Position numbers and translations under genes: made by a program. Below are positions 51,854-61,096 of a DNA stretch of 64,000 bases, piece after piece. Below the pieces are notes generated by a model, which saw nothing but the letters and a program-made list of their open reading frames with translations, was not told the DNA's origin and searched no databases. Source of the stretch: Cryobacterium sp. N22 (GTDB lineage: Bacteria > Actinomycetota > Actinomycetes > Actinomycetales > Microbacteriaceae); the NCBI RefSeq assembly GCF_002929555.1, contig NZ_PJJP01000036.1, forward strand, positions 141,088 to 205,087, in the 5' to 3' direction. Each line of letters opens with the position of its first letter. Position 1 is the first letter of the stretch.

Positions 51854-53107
51854 ATGACCGACACCGCGCTCAGTTCCCCCGTAACCTCCGCATTCGACAA
51901 CCGCTGGCCGGATGCGGCCGCCCCCACCACGCCGCAGGGCTGGCTCGACCGGGCACGGGAGGTGTCCGACATCCTCATCGTCGACGCCGTCGACCGCGAC
52001 CGCGCCAACCTGTCTCCGCACGCGGAGGTACGCCTGCTCAAGGCCTCCGGCCTGGTCACCCTGCTCGGCCCCGTCGCCCACGGCGGCGGCGGGCAGACCT
52101 GGGAGACCGCCTACCAGGTGATCCGCGTCATCGCCCGCGGCGACGGCTCGATCGGGCAGCTGCTGGGCTACCACTACCTGTGGGCCTGGGCGGCCCGGCT
52201 CGTCGCCACCGACGAGCAGATCCTCGCCGTGGAGGAGCTCTACACGGCCAACAACTACCTCTTCGGCGGTGCGGTCAACCCGCGCGATTCCGACCTCACC
52301 GTGACCGAAGACGGCGACGAGCTGGTCTTCAGCGGCCGCAAGTCCTTCTCCACCGGCGGCGAGGTGGCCGACCTCACCGTGCTCGAAGGGGTGCTGGCGG
52401 GCACCGAGACCCATATCTTCGCGATCGTGCCCACCGACCAGCCCGGCATCGTCTTCGGCGGCGACTGGGACAACCTCGGCCAGCGCCTCACCGAGTCCGG
52501 CTCGGTCGAGATCCGCGACGTGCGGGTGCCCTGGGCCGCCGCCGCCGGGTTCGTCGAAAAGGTCTTCCAGCCGCTGATCTACAACACCCTCAACGTGCCG
52601 GCCATCCAGTTGGTCTTCACGAACTTCTACCTGGGCATCACCCAGGGCGCCATCGAGACGGCGTCGGCGTACACCCGCACGACCACACGGGCCTGGCCGT
52701 ATGGCGGCGACAACAAGGAGCGCGCCACCGACGAGTGGTACCTGTTGGAGGGCTACGGCCAGCTGCAGTCCAAGCTCTGGGCCGACGAGGCCATCGCCGA
52801 CCGGGCCGGCGCCGAGATCAGCCAGGTGCTCCATGCGCCTCGCCAGGAACTCACCGAACGCCGCCGCGGCGAGATCGCGGTGCTCATCGCGGCCGCCAAG
52901 CTGCGGGCCATCGAGGACGGCCTCGAGACCACGAGCAAGATCTACGAGCTCACCGGCGCCCGCGCGTCGGCCAACTCGGTGGGCCTGGACATCTTCTGGC
53001 GGAACCTGCGCACGCACAGCCTGCACGACCCCGCGGCCTACAAGAAGCGCGAGGTGGGCCAGTACGTGCTACTCAACGAGGTGCCCGAGCCCAGCTGGTA
53101 CACCTAA
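51854..53107 (+). CDS. Acyl-CoA dehydrogenase-fold flavin oxidoreductase (DszC/SfnB-like)
   Basis: 417 residues from the ATG at 51854. A full acyl-CoA-dehydrogenase fold is visible, with GDGSIGQLLGYHYLWAW, FSGRKSFSTGGEVADL, IRDVRVPWAAAAGFVE, FTNFYLGITQGAIETASAYTRT and SVGLDIFWRNLRTHSLHDPAAYK. The last is typical of the DszC/SfnB flavin-dependent monooxygenase branch rather than CoA-using enzymes. A sulfur- or carbon-source monooxygenase is likely, but no flavin reductase or sulfonate gene accompanies it. Monocistronic, with a 186-bp upstream gap. Confidence 0.8.
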   Translation: MTDTALSSPVTSAFDNRWPDAAAPTTPQGWLDRAREVSDILIVDAVDRDRANLSPHAEVRLLKASGLVTLLGPVAHGGGGQTWETAYQVIRVIARGDGSIGQLLGYHYLWAWAARLVATDEQILAVEELYTANNYLFGGAVNPRDSDLTVTEDGDELVFSGRKSFSTGGEVADLTVLEGVLAGTETHIFAIVPTDQPGIVFGGDWDNLGQRLTESGSVEIRDVRVPWAAAAGFVEKVFQPLIYNTLNVPAIQLVFTNFYLGITQGAIETASAYTRTTTRAWPYGGDNKERATDEWYLLEGYGQLQSKLWADEAIADRAGAEISQVLHAPRQELTERRRGEIAVLIAAAKLRAIEDGLETTSKIYELTGARASANSVGLDIFWRNLRTHSLHDPAAYKKREVGQYVLLNEVPEPSWYT

Positions 53108-53123
53108 CCGCTCGGGTCGCCGG

Positions 53124-53339
53124 CTAGTCCTTGCGGCCGGCCACGAAGTAGGCGATGGGGCCGGCGTAGTTGATGGCGATTACGGCGGCCCAGACCCCCT
53201 TGGGGCCGTTGACCTTCTTTGCCGGCCGGTGCGCCAGGTCGCTCCAGGCGAGACCCGCGAGCACCAGCTGCACGACGGCCCCTGCCACGACGCCGAACTT
53301 CTGGCCCCCGTTCATCTCGCTCCACTTCCGTGATGCCAT
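53124..53339 (-). CDS. Small membrane protein
   Basis: 71 residues from the ATG at 53339 with GGGAGAAAACC upstream. Two hydrophobic helices (GVVAGAVVQLVLAGLAWSDL and GVWAAVIAINYAGPIAYFVAG) are separated by a basic loop (AHRPAKKVNGPKG). It resembles the short two-helix phospholipase D-nuclease N-terminal-like proteins of actinobacteria. No function known. Confidence 0.78.
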   Translation of the reverse strand: MASRKWSEMNGGQKFGVVAGAVVQLVLAGLAWSDLAHRPAKKVNGPKGVWAAVIAINYAGPIAYFVAGRKD

Positions 53340-53514
53340 GGTTTTCTCCCATCGTCGTCGCGCGGGCACCGGAACCGGCGACGCGCATTAGTCGCATCAT
53401 GCCACCGGCGCACCGCCCGCGCGACGCGCCCGAGAATCAGAGCTCCAAGTCAGGCTTATGCTGGTGATCTACTCTCGCGCGCGCAGACGCGGGCGCCCGC
53501 GCAAGAAAGCCACC

Positions 53515-53928
53515 ATGATCGCCGATATCGAAACCCTTCCCCCTCTTGTATTCGGCGAACCGAGCGAGTTCCGCGAACTGATGGTGGCCCTGGTCATGTC
53601 GGGGGCGAAGACCGGGTCGTCCAACCTGCGGGTCGCCTACGAGATGACCGACGAGGCACTGCCCACCGTGGGCTCCCACTATGCCCTCGTCGACTCCGGC
53701 AACACCAGGGTCGCCGTGCTCGAGATCCTCGAGGTGGTCGAGACCACAGTTCGCGAGGTCACCCTCGAGCAGGCGCAGCACGAAGCGCCGACGCTCGAGC
53801 ACTGGCGCACCGTGCACCGCGACTACTGGGAGACGCTGGTTCCCGCCGTCCGCAAGCACCTCGGCGAGCCCGACTGGCAGCTGACGGATGCCGAACCCGT
53901 GATCAGCAAGGTGTTCAGGGTCGTATAG
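53515..53928 (+). CDS. ASCH domain-containing protein
   Basis: 137 residues from the ATG at 53515, preceded by AAGAAAG. The same frame is open to 53458 but that part is Arg-rich and lacks a ribosome site. FGEPSEFRELMVALVMSGAKTGSSNL, then GSHYALVDSGNTRVAVLEILEVVETTVREVT and AEPVISKVFRVV fit the ASCH beta-barrel, an RNA-binding-like fold. The exact role is unknown. Confidence 0.83.
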   Translation: MIADIETLPPLVFGEPSEFRELMVALVMSGAKTGSSNLRVAYEMTDEALPTVGSHYALVDSGNTRVAVLEILEVVETTVREVTLEQAQHEAPTLEHWRTVHRDYWETLVPAVRKHLGEPDWQLTDAEPVISKVFRVV

Positions 53929-54080
53929 CCCCGGGTCGAGTGGCGCCAGGAGAAACGGCAGAAGAAAAGGAGCCGAACCTTCGGCGCCGGGGCTGGATCT
54001 CGCCGCCGTACTGGGGCATGATCGCCAACGCCGGCCGTATCTGGATCCCGGCTCCCCGACGAGAAACGGACACGCCACCT

Positions 54081-54902
54081 ATGCCGTACATCACCACCAC
54101 CGACGGAACCGAGATCTACTACACCGAGCAGGGCACCGGCCAGCCGGTGCTGTTCAGCCACGGCTGGCCGCTGAGCTCCGATGCCTGGCAGGTCGAGCTC
54201 AAGCTGCTGGCGGACGCCGGCTACCGCGCCATCGCGCACGACCGCCGCGGCCACGGCCGCTCGTCCAAGACCTACACGGGCAATGACATGGACACCTACG
54301 CCCAGGACCTGGCCGAGCTGGTCGAGGCCCTCGACCTGCACGACCTGGTCGTTATCGGCCATTCCACGGGTGGTGGCGAAGTGGTGCGTTACGCCGCCCA
54401 GCACGGCGCCGGCCGGGTGGTCAAGGTCATCACCGCCGGAGCCGTTCCTCCGCTGATGGTCAAGACCGACAGCAACCCCGATGGCGCTCCGATCGAGGTG
54501 TTCGACGAGATCCGGGCCGGTGTCCTGGCGGATGCCTCCCAGTTCTTCCGGGACCTCACCGAGCCGTTCTTCGGCGCGAACCGCGCGGGTTCCTCGGTGT
54601 CGCAGGGCGCGAAGGACGATTTCTGGCGCCAGGGCATGCTGGTGAACCTGGCCGCGGCTTACGACTGCGTGAAGGCGTTCTCGGAGACCGACTTCACCGA
54701 GGACCTCAAGGCCCTGGATGTGCCGATCTTCATCGCCCACGGCGACGACGACCAGATCGTTCCGATCGGGGCCGCCGCGCTCAAGACTGCCGAGCTCGTC
54801 AAGCACGGCACCCTCAAGGTCTACCCGGGTGCCCCGCACGGCATCTACGGCGACTACCGGGCCGCCCTCGACGCCGACATCCTGGCCTTCATCGCCACCT
54901 AG
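54081..54902 (+). CDS. Alpha/beta hydrolase, non-heme haloperoxidase-like
   Basis: 273 residues, close to cofactor-free chloroperoxidases. The oxyanion-hole region is LFSHGWPLSSDAW, followed by IAHDRRGHGRSSKTYTGNDMDTYAQDL. The nucleophile elbow is VVIGHSTGGGEVVRYAAQHG, acid Asp in FIAHGDDDQIVP, and catalytic His in GAPHGIYGDY. It acts as an esterase or perhydrolase; peroxidase activity in the family depends on peracid formation. The preceding 152 bp contains nothing I can assign. Confidence 0.9.
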   Translation: MPYITTTDGTEIYYTEQGTGQPVLFSHGWPLSSDAWQVELKLLADAGYRAIAHDRRGHGRSSKTYTGNDMDTYAQDLAELVEALDLHDLVVIGHSTGGGEVVRYAAQHGAGRVVKVITAGAVPPLMVKTDSNPDGAPIEVFDEIRAGVLADASQFFRDLTEPFFGANRAGSSVSQGAKDDFWRQGMLVNLAAAYDCVKAFSETDFTEDLKALDVPIFIAHGDDDQIVPIGAAALKTAELVKHGTLKVYPGAPHGIYGDYRAALDADILAFIAT

Positions 54903-54914
54903 TCCGGGTGCGCG

Positions 54915-55187
54915 TCAGCCGGCACGACGGGAGGCGGCGACGATGCCAGCGACCACGAGCAGGAGCCCAATGCCCACGACGGCCGTGAGCAGCCAGGTGA
55001 CCAGATCGAATCCGCCCGGCACCAGCTCCCGGGCCGCCATGAAAGCCGCGAGCGCGAGCATCAGGGCGCCCCAGAAGATGGTCGCGAAGAGCGGTCGTCG
55101 TCTGGGCAGCCGGTCAGGCGTTGCGGAAACTGGATCCGGCGTGGTCTTCAGTGGCGTGGTTTCGGTGGGACTGTTCGGGTCGGTCAT
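54915..55187 (-). CDS. Small membrane protein
   Basis: 90 residues. A Pro/Thr-rich cytoplasmic N-terminus (~1-30) precedes two helices, FATIFWGALMLALAAFMAARELV and LVTWLLTAVVGIGLLLVVAGIVAASRR. The gene lies 39 nt downstream of the PspC-domain gene on the same strand and may be cotranscribed with it, which would place it in the envelope-stress group. No family recognised. Confidence 0.75.
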   Translation of the reverse strand: MTDPNSPTETTPLKTTPDPVSATPDRLPRRRPLFATIFWGALMLALAAFMAARELVPGGFDLVTWLLTAVVGIGLLLVVAGIVAASRRAG

Positions 55188-55226
55188 GGTGTTCTCCTCG
55201 CAGGCTGTTAGTAAGCGCAGTGCCGG

Positions 55227-56798
55227 TTAGCGCAGTGCCGGTTGATCGATGGTGACCTGGCCGAAGAGTGTCCAGACCCGGACCGTCGTGACGCCGGTGC
55301 CGGTGCCTTCGGCCACGACGCGGGAGTCGTGGAAGAACACGCCGCCCCGGTCGAGGTCGTCAATGCCCGTGTAGTCCACTCCGCCGGCGAGGCTGCTGGC
55401 CTCGACGGCCACGGTGCGGTTGTCGGGCAGCACCAGCTCCACGTCGCCGAACGCGATCCAGACGTCGACGGTGTGGTCGGCGCTGGCCGGCGCGGTGTCG
55501 ACATCCGTCAGGTCGATCACGGGTGCGCCGGCGAACATCGCGAAGCCGGTGGGGCTGCTGGTGCTGTACTGCCAGGTGGGATCGCCGAAGGGGACCACGT
55601 CGGTTCCCACGGGAATGAAGGCGGTCCAGGCCATGGCGCCGGCCAGGACGATGCTGAAGAAGTTCAGCCAGCCGCCCTCCTTGCCCCGCACTCCGGCGAC
55701 GACGATGCCCAGGGCGATCACGGCGAGCGCGGCGGAGGCGCCCACCAGGAAGGCGCTGTTCGACCAGGCCCCGTCGGCCACGAAGGATGCCGCGACGGCT
55801 CCCGCGCTGAGGGCGAGTCCGGCGACGACCGAGATGAAGCCGGCGCCGAGTTGCTTGCGGCGCTGGCTCGCACGGTAGCTGTGGGGGTCGAAGCTGGTTG
55901 CGGGGGCAGGCTGGCCGGGGTCAGTCCCGTACGGGGCGGCGGAGCCGGTGGAAGCCGAACCGTAGGGCGCAGAGCCGTACGGCGCAGTCCCATACTGCGC
56001 AGCCGCGGTGGTCTTGCCGGTCAGGTCGTCCCAGAGCGACGGGCCGGCGGGGGTCGGCGGCTCCGGCACCGGCGGAACCGGCGGGATGAACGTCGCGGTC
56101 GGGGTCGGCTGGGACGCGCTCGACGACTCGGGCTGAGCGGCCGACTGCTGCGTTGCGTCCGATTGCGTTGTGTCCGGCTGAGACGCCGTTGCGGGTTGCG
56201 GCGCTGCGCCCGACTGGAACGCACTGCTCGGCTGGTACCCCCCGGCAGCCTTGCCGCCAGCCGGCTGGTTGCGTGGTGACGGCACCCGCTTGGCGATGTA
56301 GATCACCAGCACGATGATGCCCGCGGTGAGCCCGATGGCCCAGCTGGTGCGCAACAGCACCTCCAGCCAACCGGGCATCCCCCAGATCTCCGGCGGTCCC
56401 TGCCACCAGATTCCCTGCATCCACGGGACGAAGGTGAAAAACAGCAACACACCGACGGCGATCATGGCCGGTTCGAAGACCTGCCGGGCGGCCTGCTCCA
56501 CCAGGCTGCGACCGGACTCATCGGGCATCAACGCCCAGCCCACCGCGTAGAGGAAGAAGATCGGGCCGCCGAGGATGGCGATCACAACGGCGATACCGCG
56601 CACGATCAACGGGTCGAGTCCCGTGCGTGCCGCGACGGCCCCGCAGACGCCGGCCAGCCAGCGGTCCTGGCCACGCACGAAGCCGAGGCCACGCACCCAG
56701 TCGAAGAACGCGGTGCCGCCCGGCGCCTGTGGCGGCCGGGTGGCGCTGGGAGCGCCGTACGGGGCCGGCGGCGGGTTGTAGGACGGTGTCTCGGTCAT
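55227..56798 (-). CDS. PspC domain-containing membrane protein
   Basis: 523 residues from the ATG at 56798. After a Pro/Tyr/Ala-rich tail comes a PspC domain (~40-105: FVRGQDRWLAGVCGAVAARTGLDPLIVRGIAVVIAILGGPIFFLYAVGWALMP). A TM segment and a Ser/Gln/Pro/Tyr-rich low-complexity cytoplasmic region (~190-330) follow, then further TM helices. The beta-rich C-terminal domain (DHTVDVWIAFGDVELVLPDNRTVAVEAS, VWTLFGQVTID) is of the LiaF/toast-rack type. It probably senses or responds to envelope stress. Divergent from the PspC histidine kinase across 113 bp. Confidence 0.87.
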   Translation of the reverse strand: MTETPSYNPPPAPYGAPSATRPPQAPGGTAFFDWVRGLGFVRGQDRWLAGVCGAVAARTGLDPLIVRGIAVVIAILGGPIFFLYAVGWALMPDESGRSLVEQAARQVFEPAMIAVGVLLFFTFVPWMQGIWWQGPPEIWGMPGWLEVLLRTSWAIGLTAGIIVLVIYIAKRVPSPRNQPAGGKAAGGYQPSSAFQSGAAPQPATASQPDTTQSDATQQSAAQPESSSASQPTPTATFIPPVPPVPEPPTPAGPSLWDDLTGKTTAAAQYGTAPYGSAPYGSASTGSAAPYGTDPGQPAPATSFDPHSYRASQRRKQLGAGFISVVAGLALSAGAVAASFVADGAWSNSAFLVGASAALAVIALGIVVAGVRGKEGGWLNFFSIVLAGAMAWTAFIPVGTDVVPFGDPTWQYSTSSPTGFAMFAGAPVIDLTDVDTAPASADHTVDVWIAFGDVELVLPDNRTVAVEASSLAGGVDYTGIDDLDRGGVFFHDSRVVAEGTGTGVTTVRVWTLFGQVTIDQPALR

Positions 56799-56871
56799 GA
56801 CTCCATCTTGCTGCCGTGCGGCGCGGCCGGCCATGGGGGAAGACCCTGATTCCACCCTGACGAAGCGATTC

Positions 56872-56891
56872 GGGGTGCGAGCGAGCACCCC
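56872..56891. promoter_or_regulatory. Inverted repeat in the PspC/PspC-kinase divergent promoter
   Basis: GGGGTGC-GAGCGA-GCACCCC is a perfect 7-bp dyad in the 113-bp divergent region, 20 nt before the kinase GTG. It is a candidate binding site for the response regulator, by position only. Confidence 0.4.
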
Positions 56892-56911
56892 ATGGGTGCT
56901 TGGATGGTGCT

Positions 56912-58258
56912 GTGACCCAGCTGCGTCCCACCGATCCCCGTTTCACCGGGCACCTCGTGCGGCCGCGCCTGCGCATCGTGGCCGGCGTGTGCGCGGGGTT
57001 CGCCCGGCACTCCGGCCTGCCCGTCACCTTCGTGCGCACCGTGACCTTCGTGCTGGCCCTGTGCGGCGGCGCCGGGGTGCTGCTCTACGGCTGGCTGTGG
57101 GCCACGACCCCCGACGAATCGGCGGATGGCGCGGCCGGCAGCGACCCGCGCGGGGACCGGCTGCCCAAGGCCGCGCTCACCGGCGCCAACACGACGCTGC
57201 CCGACAACCGGAACCCGCAGGCCGACCCGTCCGCCGGCTTGACACCAGGTCCGGCTGTCGCAACGGCCGGCGCAGAAGCGGATGCCGTCACCGGCGAGCC
57301 CCGTCGCGCGCCGGTCACCGAGATCCTGCTGGGGCTCGCGCTCGTCGGCACCGCCGGCGCGCTGATCGCCAACCGGCTCGGCGCCGACCTGCCGTTGGAC
57401 GCCATCATCCCCGCGATCGTGGCGCTGGCGGGCACCGGGCTGGCCTGGCGCCAGTTCGCCGAGCTGCGCAGCGGCGCCGGCCCCCGCAGCTCCGGCATGC
57501 TCGTGCGAGCCCTCGGGGCGCTGGTCCTGGTGGCGCTGGGCATCCTGCTGTTCTTCATCACGAGTGAGAGCCCCAACGTCTGGACCGTCATCGTGGCGGC
57601 CATGTCGGTGCTCGTCGGGGTCGCGGTGGTCGTCGCCCCCTGGGCGGTACGGCTGACCCGCGACCTGTCCGATGAGCGCGCGGCCCGTGAGCGTGAGGCC
57701 GGTCGAGCCGAGATGGCCGCGCACCTGCACGATTCGGTGCTGCAGACCCTCGCTCTCATCCAACAGAAGGCGGGACCGCACTCGGATGCCGCCAGGCTCG
57801 CCCGCGCCCAGGAACGCGACCTGCGGGAGTGGCTGTTCACCGGAGCAGCGAACGGCCCGGTCGACCTGGCCGCCGAGCTGCGCGGCATCGCCACCACTGT
57901 CGAACGCGAATTCGCCGTGCACGTCGATGTCGTCTCTGTGGGCACCGTCGACCGTGAGGTGCCCGAGGCGCTGCTCGCGGCCGCGCGGGAAGCCATCCTC
58001 AACGCCGCCAGGCACGCCGGCGGCAGCGTGTCGGTGTACGTGGAGTCGTCGCCGACCGCCATCGAGGTCAGCGTCACCGACCGGGGGCCGGGCTTCTCGA
58101 TCGGTGACATCCCGGCCGACCGCATGGGTGTGCGCGAATCGATCCTGGCCCGCATGCAGCGGGCCGGCGGCACCGCCTCCGTGCGCCCCGGCCCGGGTGG
58201 CACCGGCACCGAGATCCGGCTCTCCCTCCCCCTCGACATCCAGGAAGACACCCCATGA
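56912..58258 (+). CDS. PspC domain sensor histidine kinase
   Basis: 448 residues from a GTG at 56912. The N-terminal PspC domain (RPRLRIVAGVCAGFARHSGLPVTFVRTVTFVLALCGGAGVLLYGWLWATTP) precedes three to four membrane helices (~137-245). The HisKA_3 dimerisation domain has phosphoacceptor His273 in EMAAHLHDSVLQTLALIQ, and the ATPase domain has AAREAILNAARHAGG and DRGPGFSIGDIPADRMGVRESI. It autophosphorylates in response to envelope signals and passes phosphate to the coupled response regulator (ATGA overlap). Confidence 0.92.
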   Translation: MTQLRPTDPRFTGHLVRPRLRIVAGVCAGFARHSGLPVTFVRTVTFVLALCGGAGVLLYGWLWATTPDESADGAAGSDPRGDRLPKAALTGANTTLPDNRNPQADPSAGLTPGPAVATAGAEADAVTGEPRRAPVTEILLGLALVGTAGALIANRLGADLPLDAIIPAIVALAGTGLAWRQFAELRSGAGPRSSGMLVRALGALVLVALGILLFFITSESPNVWTVIVAAMSVLVGVAVVVAPWAVRLTRDLSDERAAREREAGRAEMAAHLHDSVLQTLALIQQKAGPHSDAARLARAQERDLREWLFTGAANGPVDLAAELRGIATTVEREFAVHVDVVSVGTVDREVPEALLAAAREAILNAARHAGGSVSVYVESSPTAIEVSVTDRGPGFSIGDIPADRMGVRESILARMQRAGGTASVRPGPGGTGTEIRLSLPLDIQEDTP

Positions 58259-58950
58259 CCGACCCGACCACCGACCCGACCACCGTCGCCGGCATTCCCT
58301 GCGACCTCACCGTCGTCATCGTCGACGACCACTCGATCTTCCGGTCCGGGCTGCGCTCCGAGCTGGACCCGGCGCTGCGCGTGCTCGGCGAGGCGGCGAC
58401 GGTCGATGAGGCCATCGCCGTGGTCGTCGCCACCCAGCCGCGGGTGGTGCTGCTGGACGTGCACCTGCCCGGCGGCACCGGCGGTGGCGGCGCCGAAGTG
58501 ATCCGGGCCGCCGCTCCGCAGGCCCCGTCGACGCTGTTCCTGGCCCTGAGTGTGTCGGATGCGGCCGACGACGTCGTCACGGTCATCCGGGCCGGCGCGC
58601 GCGGATACATCACCAAGAGTGCGTCAGGGGCCGAGGTGTCGGATGCCGCCCGCCGGGTGGCCGGCGGGGACGCGGTCTTCTCGCCCCGCCTGGCCGGCTT
58701 CGTGCTCGACGCGTTCGGCGCGGTCGCCGGCGAAACCGCGGCGACCACCGACGAACTCGACAGGCTCTCGGCCAGGGAGCAGGAGGTGATGCGGCTGATC
58801 GCCCGAGGCTACGCCTACAAAGAGGTGGCCAGCGCGCTCTTCATCTCCCCCAAGACCGTGGAGACCCACGTGTCCGCGGTGCTGCGCAAGCTGCAGCTCT
58901 CCAGCCGGCACGAGCTCACGGCGTGGGCCACGGCGCGCAAACTGCTCTAA
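58255..58950 (+). CDS. LuxR/NarL family response regulator
   Basis: 231 residues. The receiver domain has phosphoacceptor Asp68 in VVLLDVHLPGGTG, acidic pocket VDDHSIFRSG, and Lys in YITKSASGAEV. The C-terminal LuxR helix-turn-helix is LSAREQEVMRLIARGYAYKEVASALFISPKTVETHVSAVLRKLQL. Partner of the PspC kinase directly upstream. Likely targets are its own operon and the divergent PspC gene. Its stop interlocks with the convergent amidotransferase stop in CTAA. Confidence 0.93.
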   Translation: MTDPTTDPTTVAGIPCDLTVVIVDDHSIFRSGLRSELDPALRVLGEAATVDEAIAVVVATQPRVVLLDVHLPGGTGGGGAEVIRAAAPQAPSTLFLALSVSDAADDVVTVIRAGARGYITKSASGAEVSDAARRVAGGDAVFSPRLAGFVLDAFGAVAGETAATTDELDRLSAREQEVMRLIARGYAYKEVASALFISPKTVETHVSAVLRKLQLSSRHELTAWATARKLL

Positions 58951-59684
58951 CCGGGAGTGCCGAACCGCTCCACGAAGGCCTTCATGATGGTGGCCGGCTC
59001 GGTCACCATCGAGGCGTCGATGGCGGCGATCACCTCGTCGTAGGCATCCGGCTCGAAGTAGCCGTTGTCGTGGTAGACCCGCAGCCGGGTGAGGATGCCG
59101 GCCTGGGTGAGTTCCGGGTGGAACTGGGTGGCGTAGACGTTCCGGCCGATCCTGAACGCCTGAACCGGGCAGTCCTCCCCCGTGGCCAGTAGCTCCGCAC
59201 CCGTGGGCAGCACCGTGCAGGCCTCTTTGTGCCCGACGAAGGCCTCGAAGGTCGGTGCGACCCGGCCGAACAGCTGGTCGGCGACACCCGCCGGGGTCAG
59301 GCTCACCACGACAGGTCCAGCCACCTCCGACCAGGTGTCGTCCACGACGCCGTCGAGGTAACTGGTGAGCAGGCCGATGCCGTAGCAGGCGCCGAGGAAC
59401 GGGAAGTCCTGGGCCACCACGTCGTCGAGCAGGCCGGCGAGTTCACCTTCGACGCGGTGCTGCACCGCGGACTTGGTCTCGTCGGGGTCGCTCGCGTTGA
59501 ACGGGCTGCCGCCCACGATCACGCCGGAGTAGTCGGCGAGGGCGATCGGCGGCATCGGTGCGGCCTCGAGGCGCACCCTGTGCAACTGCTCGGGGAGCAG
59601 GCCGCCGGCGGCCAGGAAGCCGGCGTACTCGTCGTCGGCGGCTTCATCCTCGGAACGGGTCGCCAGCAGTAGAAAGGGCTTCAC
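58947..59684 (-). CDS. Class I glutamine amidotransferase (GMP synthase-like)
   Basis: 245 residues from a GTG at 59684. The triad is complete: nucleophile Cys in FLGACYGIGLL, His-Pro-Glu in YATQFHPELTQ. Preceding VIVGGSPFNASDP is typical of free-standing GATase domains related to GMP synthase and YfeJ-like proteins. It would liberate ammonia from glutamine or hydrolyse a related gamma-glutamyl compound. No synthase partner is adjacent. Convergent with the response regulator. Confidence 0.88.
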   Translation of the reverse strand: MKPFLLLATRSEDEAADDEYAGFLAAGGLLPEQLHRVRLEAAPMPPIALADYSGVIVGGSPFNASDPDETKSAVQHRVEGELAGLLDDVVAQDFPFLGACYGIGLLTSYLDGVVDDTWSEVAGPVVVSLTPAGVADQLFGRVAPTFEAFVGHKEACTVLPTGAELLATGEDCPVQAFRIGRNVYATQFHPELTQAGILTRLRVYHDNGYFEPDAYDEVIAAIDASMVTEPATIMKAFVERFGTPG

Positions 59685-59772
59685 CGCCCCATGTTACCGA
59701 GTATGGGGGCCAGGGCACCGGATGTGACGGCTCCCTTCTGGCACTGCCCGCACACGCTGTAGATTTGAACCG

Positions 59773-60597
59773 ATGAACACTCCAGCCGAGCCCAGCTCCA
59801 TCGCCACTCCCTACGAAGACCTGCTGCGCCTGGTTCTGGAAACCGGCGCCACCAAGGCCGACCGCACCGGCACCGGCACGCTGAGCGTGTTCGGCGCCCA
59901 GCTGCGCTTCGACCTCAGCAAGGGCTTCCCGCTGATCACCACCAAGCGGGTGCACTTCCCGTCGCTGGCCTACGAGCTGCTCTGGTTCCTGCGCGGCGAG
60001 AGCAACGTGGGCTGGCTCAAGGAGCACGGCGTGCGGATCTGGAACGAGTGGGCCGACGAACAGGGTGAACTCGGCCCGGTCTACGGCGTGCAGTGGCGCT
60101 CCTGGCCCACCCCGGCCGGCGGTCACATCGACCAGATCGCCCAGGTCATCGAGACTCTCAAGACCGACCCGGACTCCCGGCGCATCATCGTCTCGGCCTG
60201 GAACGTCGCCGACATCCCCGACATGGCGCTCGCCCCCTGCCATGCCCTGTTCCAGTTCTACGTGGCCGACGGCAAGCTCTCCTGCCAGCTCTACCAGCGC
60301 AGCGCCGACCTGTTCCTCGGCGTGCCGTTCAACATCGCCAGCTACGCGTTGCTCACCCACCTCGTCGCCGCGCAGACCGGCCTCGAGGTCGGCGACTTCA
60401 TCTGGACCGGTGGCGACTGCCACATCTACTCCAACCACCTCGAGCAGGTCACCGAGCAGCTCAGCCGCAGCCCGTTCCCGGCGCCCCAGCTGAAGATCAC
60501 CACCGAGCGTGACAGCATCTTCGACTACGAGTTCGAAGACCTCGAAGTCGTCGACTACGTGCACCACCCGGCGATCAAGGCTCCCGTTGCCGTCTGA
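59773..60597 (+). CDS. thyA: Thymidylate synthase
   Basis: 274 residues with all ThyA landmarks: [40 protein letters not shown], catalytic Cys156 in [36 protein letters not shown] and [12 protein letters not shown]. It methylates dUMP to dTMP using methylene-tetrahydrofolate. The dihydrofolate reductase gene overlaps its 3' end, so cofactor regeneration is coupled. Confidence 0.96.
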   Translation: MNTPAEPSSIATPYEDLLRLVLETGATKADRTGTGTLSVFGAQLRFDLSKGFPLITTKRVHFPSLAYELLWFLRGESNVGWLKEHGVRIWNEWADEQGELGPVYGVQWRSWPTPAGGHIDQIAQVIETLKTDPDSRRIIVSAWNVADIPDMALAPCHALFQFYVADGKLSCQLYQRSADLFLGVPFNIASYALLTHLVAAQTGLEVGDFIWTGGDCHIYSNHLEQVTEQLSRSPFPAPQLKITTERDSIFDYEFEDLEVVDYVHHPAIKAPVAV

Positions 60598-61096
60598 GGC
60601 TGCCGCGCCGATCGGCCTGATCTGGGCGCAGGCTGTCACCGGGGTCATCGGTGACGCCGGCAGCATCCCCTGGCACCTGCCGGAAGACCTGGCCCGGTTC
60701 AAGGAGCTGACCCAGGGCGGCGCGGTCATCATGGGCCGCCGCACCTGGGATTCGCTCCCGGAGCGGTTCCGTCCACTCGCCGGACGGCACAACATCGTCA
60801 TCACCCGTCAGCCGGACTGGGCTGCTGAGGGCGCCACCGTCGTCCATTCCCTGGCCGAGGCGCTGGCCGCCGCCACGCCGGCAGCCGTCTGGATCATCGG
60901 CGGCGGCGACATCTACCGTCAGTCGATGCCGCTGGCCGACCGGCTCGAAGTGACCGAGGTGGACCTCGACGCCGCGGGCGACACCGTCGCTCCCGGCGTT
61001 GATGCTGCCTTCACACAAACCGCCGTCACCGACTGGCTGACCTCTCGCACTGGGCTGCGCTACCGCTTCGTGAGCTACGAGCGGGTCACGGCCTAG
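60587..61096 (+). CDS. folA: Dihydrofolate reductase
   Basis: 169 residues. The likely start is TTG at 60587, inside the thyA end, with AAGG six bases upstream. The ATG at 60509 would add a nonsense Ser/Thr-rich leader read out of frame with thyA. The core shows [30 protein letters not shown] (NADPH and folate Asp/Glu region), [19 protein letters not shown] and [14 protein letters not shown]. It reduces dihydrofolate produced by ThyA. Its 3' end overlaps the convergent CPBP gene by 11 nt. Confidence 0.93.
   Translation: MPSEAAAPIGLIWAQAVTGVIGDAGSIPWHLPEDLARFKELTQGGAVIMGRRTWDSLPERFRPLAGRHNIVITRQPDWAAEGATVVHSLAEALAAATPAAVWIIGGGDIYRQSMPLADRLEVTEVDLDAAGDTVAPGVDAAFTQTAVTDWLTSRTGLRYRFVSYERVTA

Noticed and set aside
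60509..60586. ATG at 60509 as the folA start
   Set aside because: The added 26 residues are out-of-frame thyA sequence rich in Ser/Thr; TTG at 60587 has a spaced AAGG and gives a normal DHFR N-terminus.
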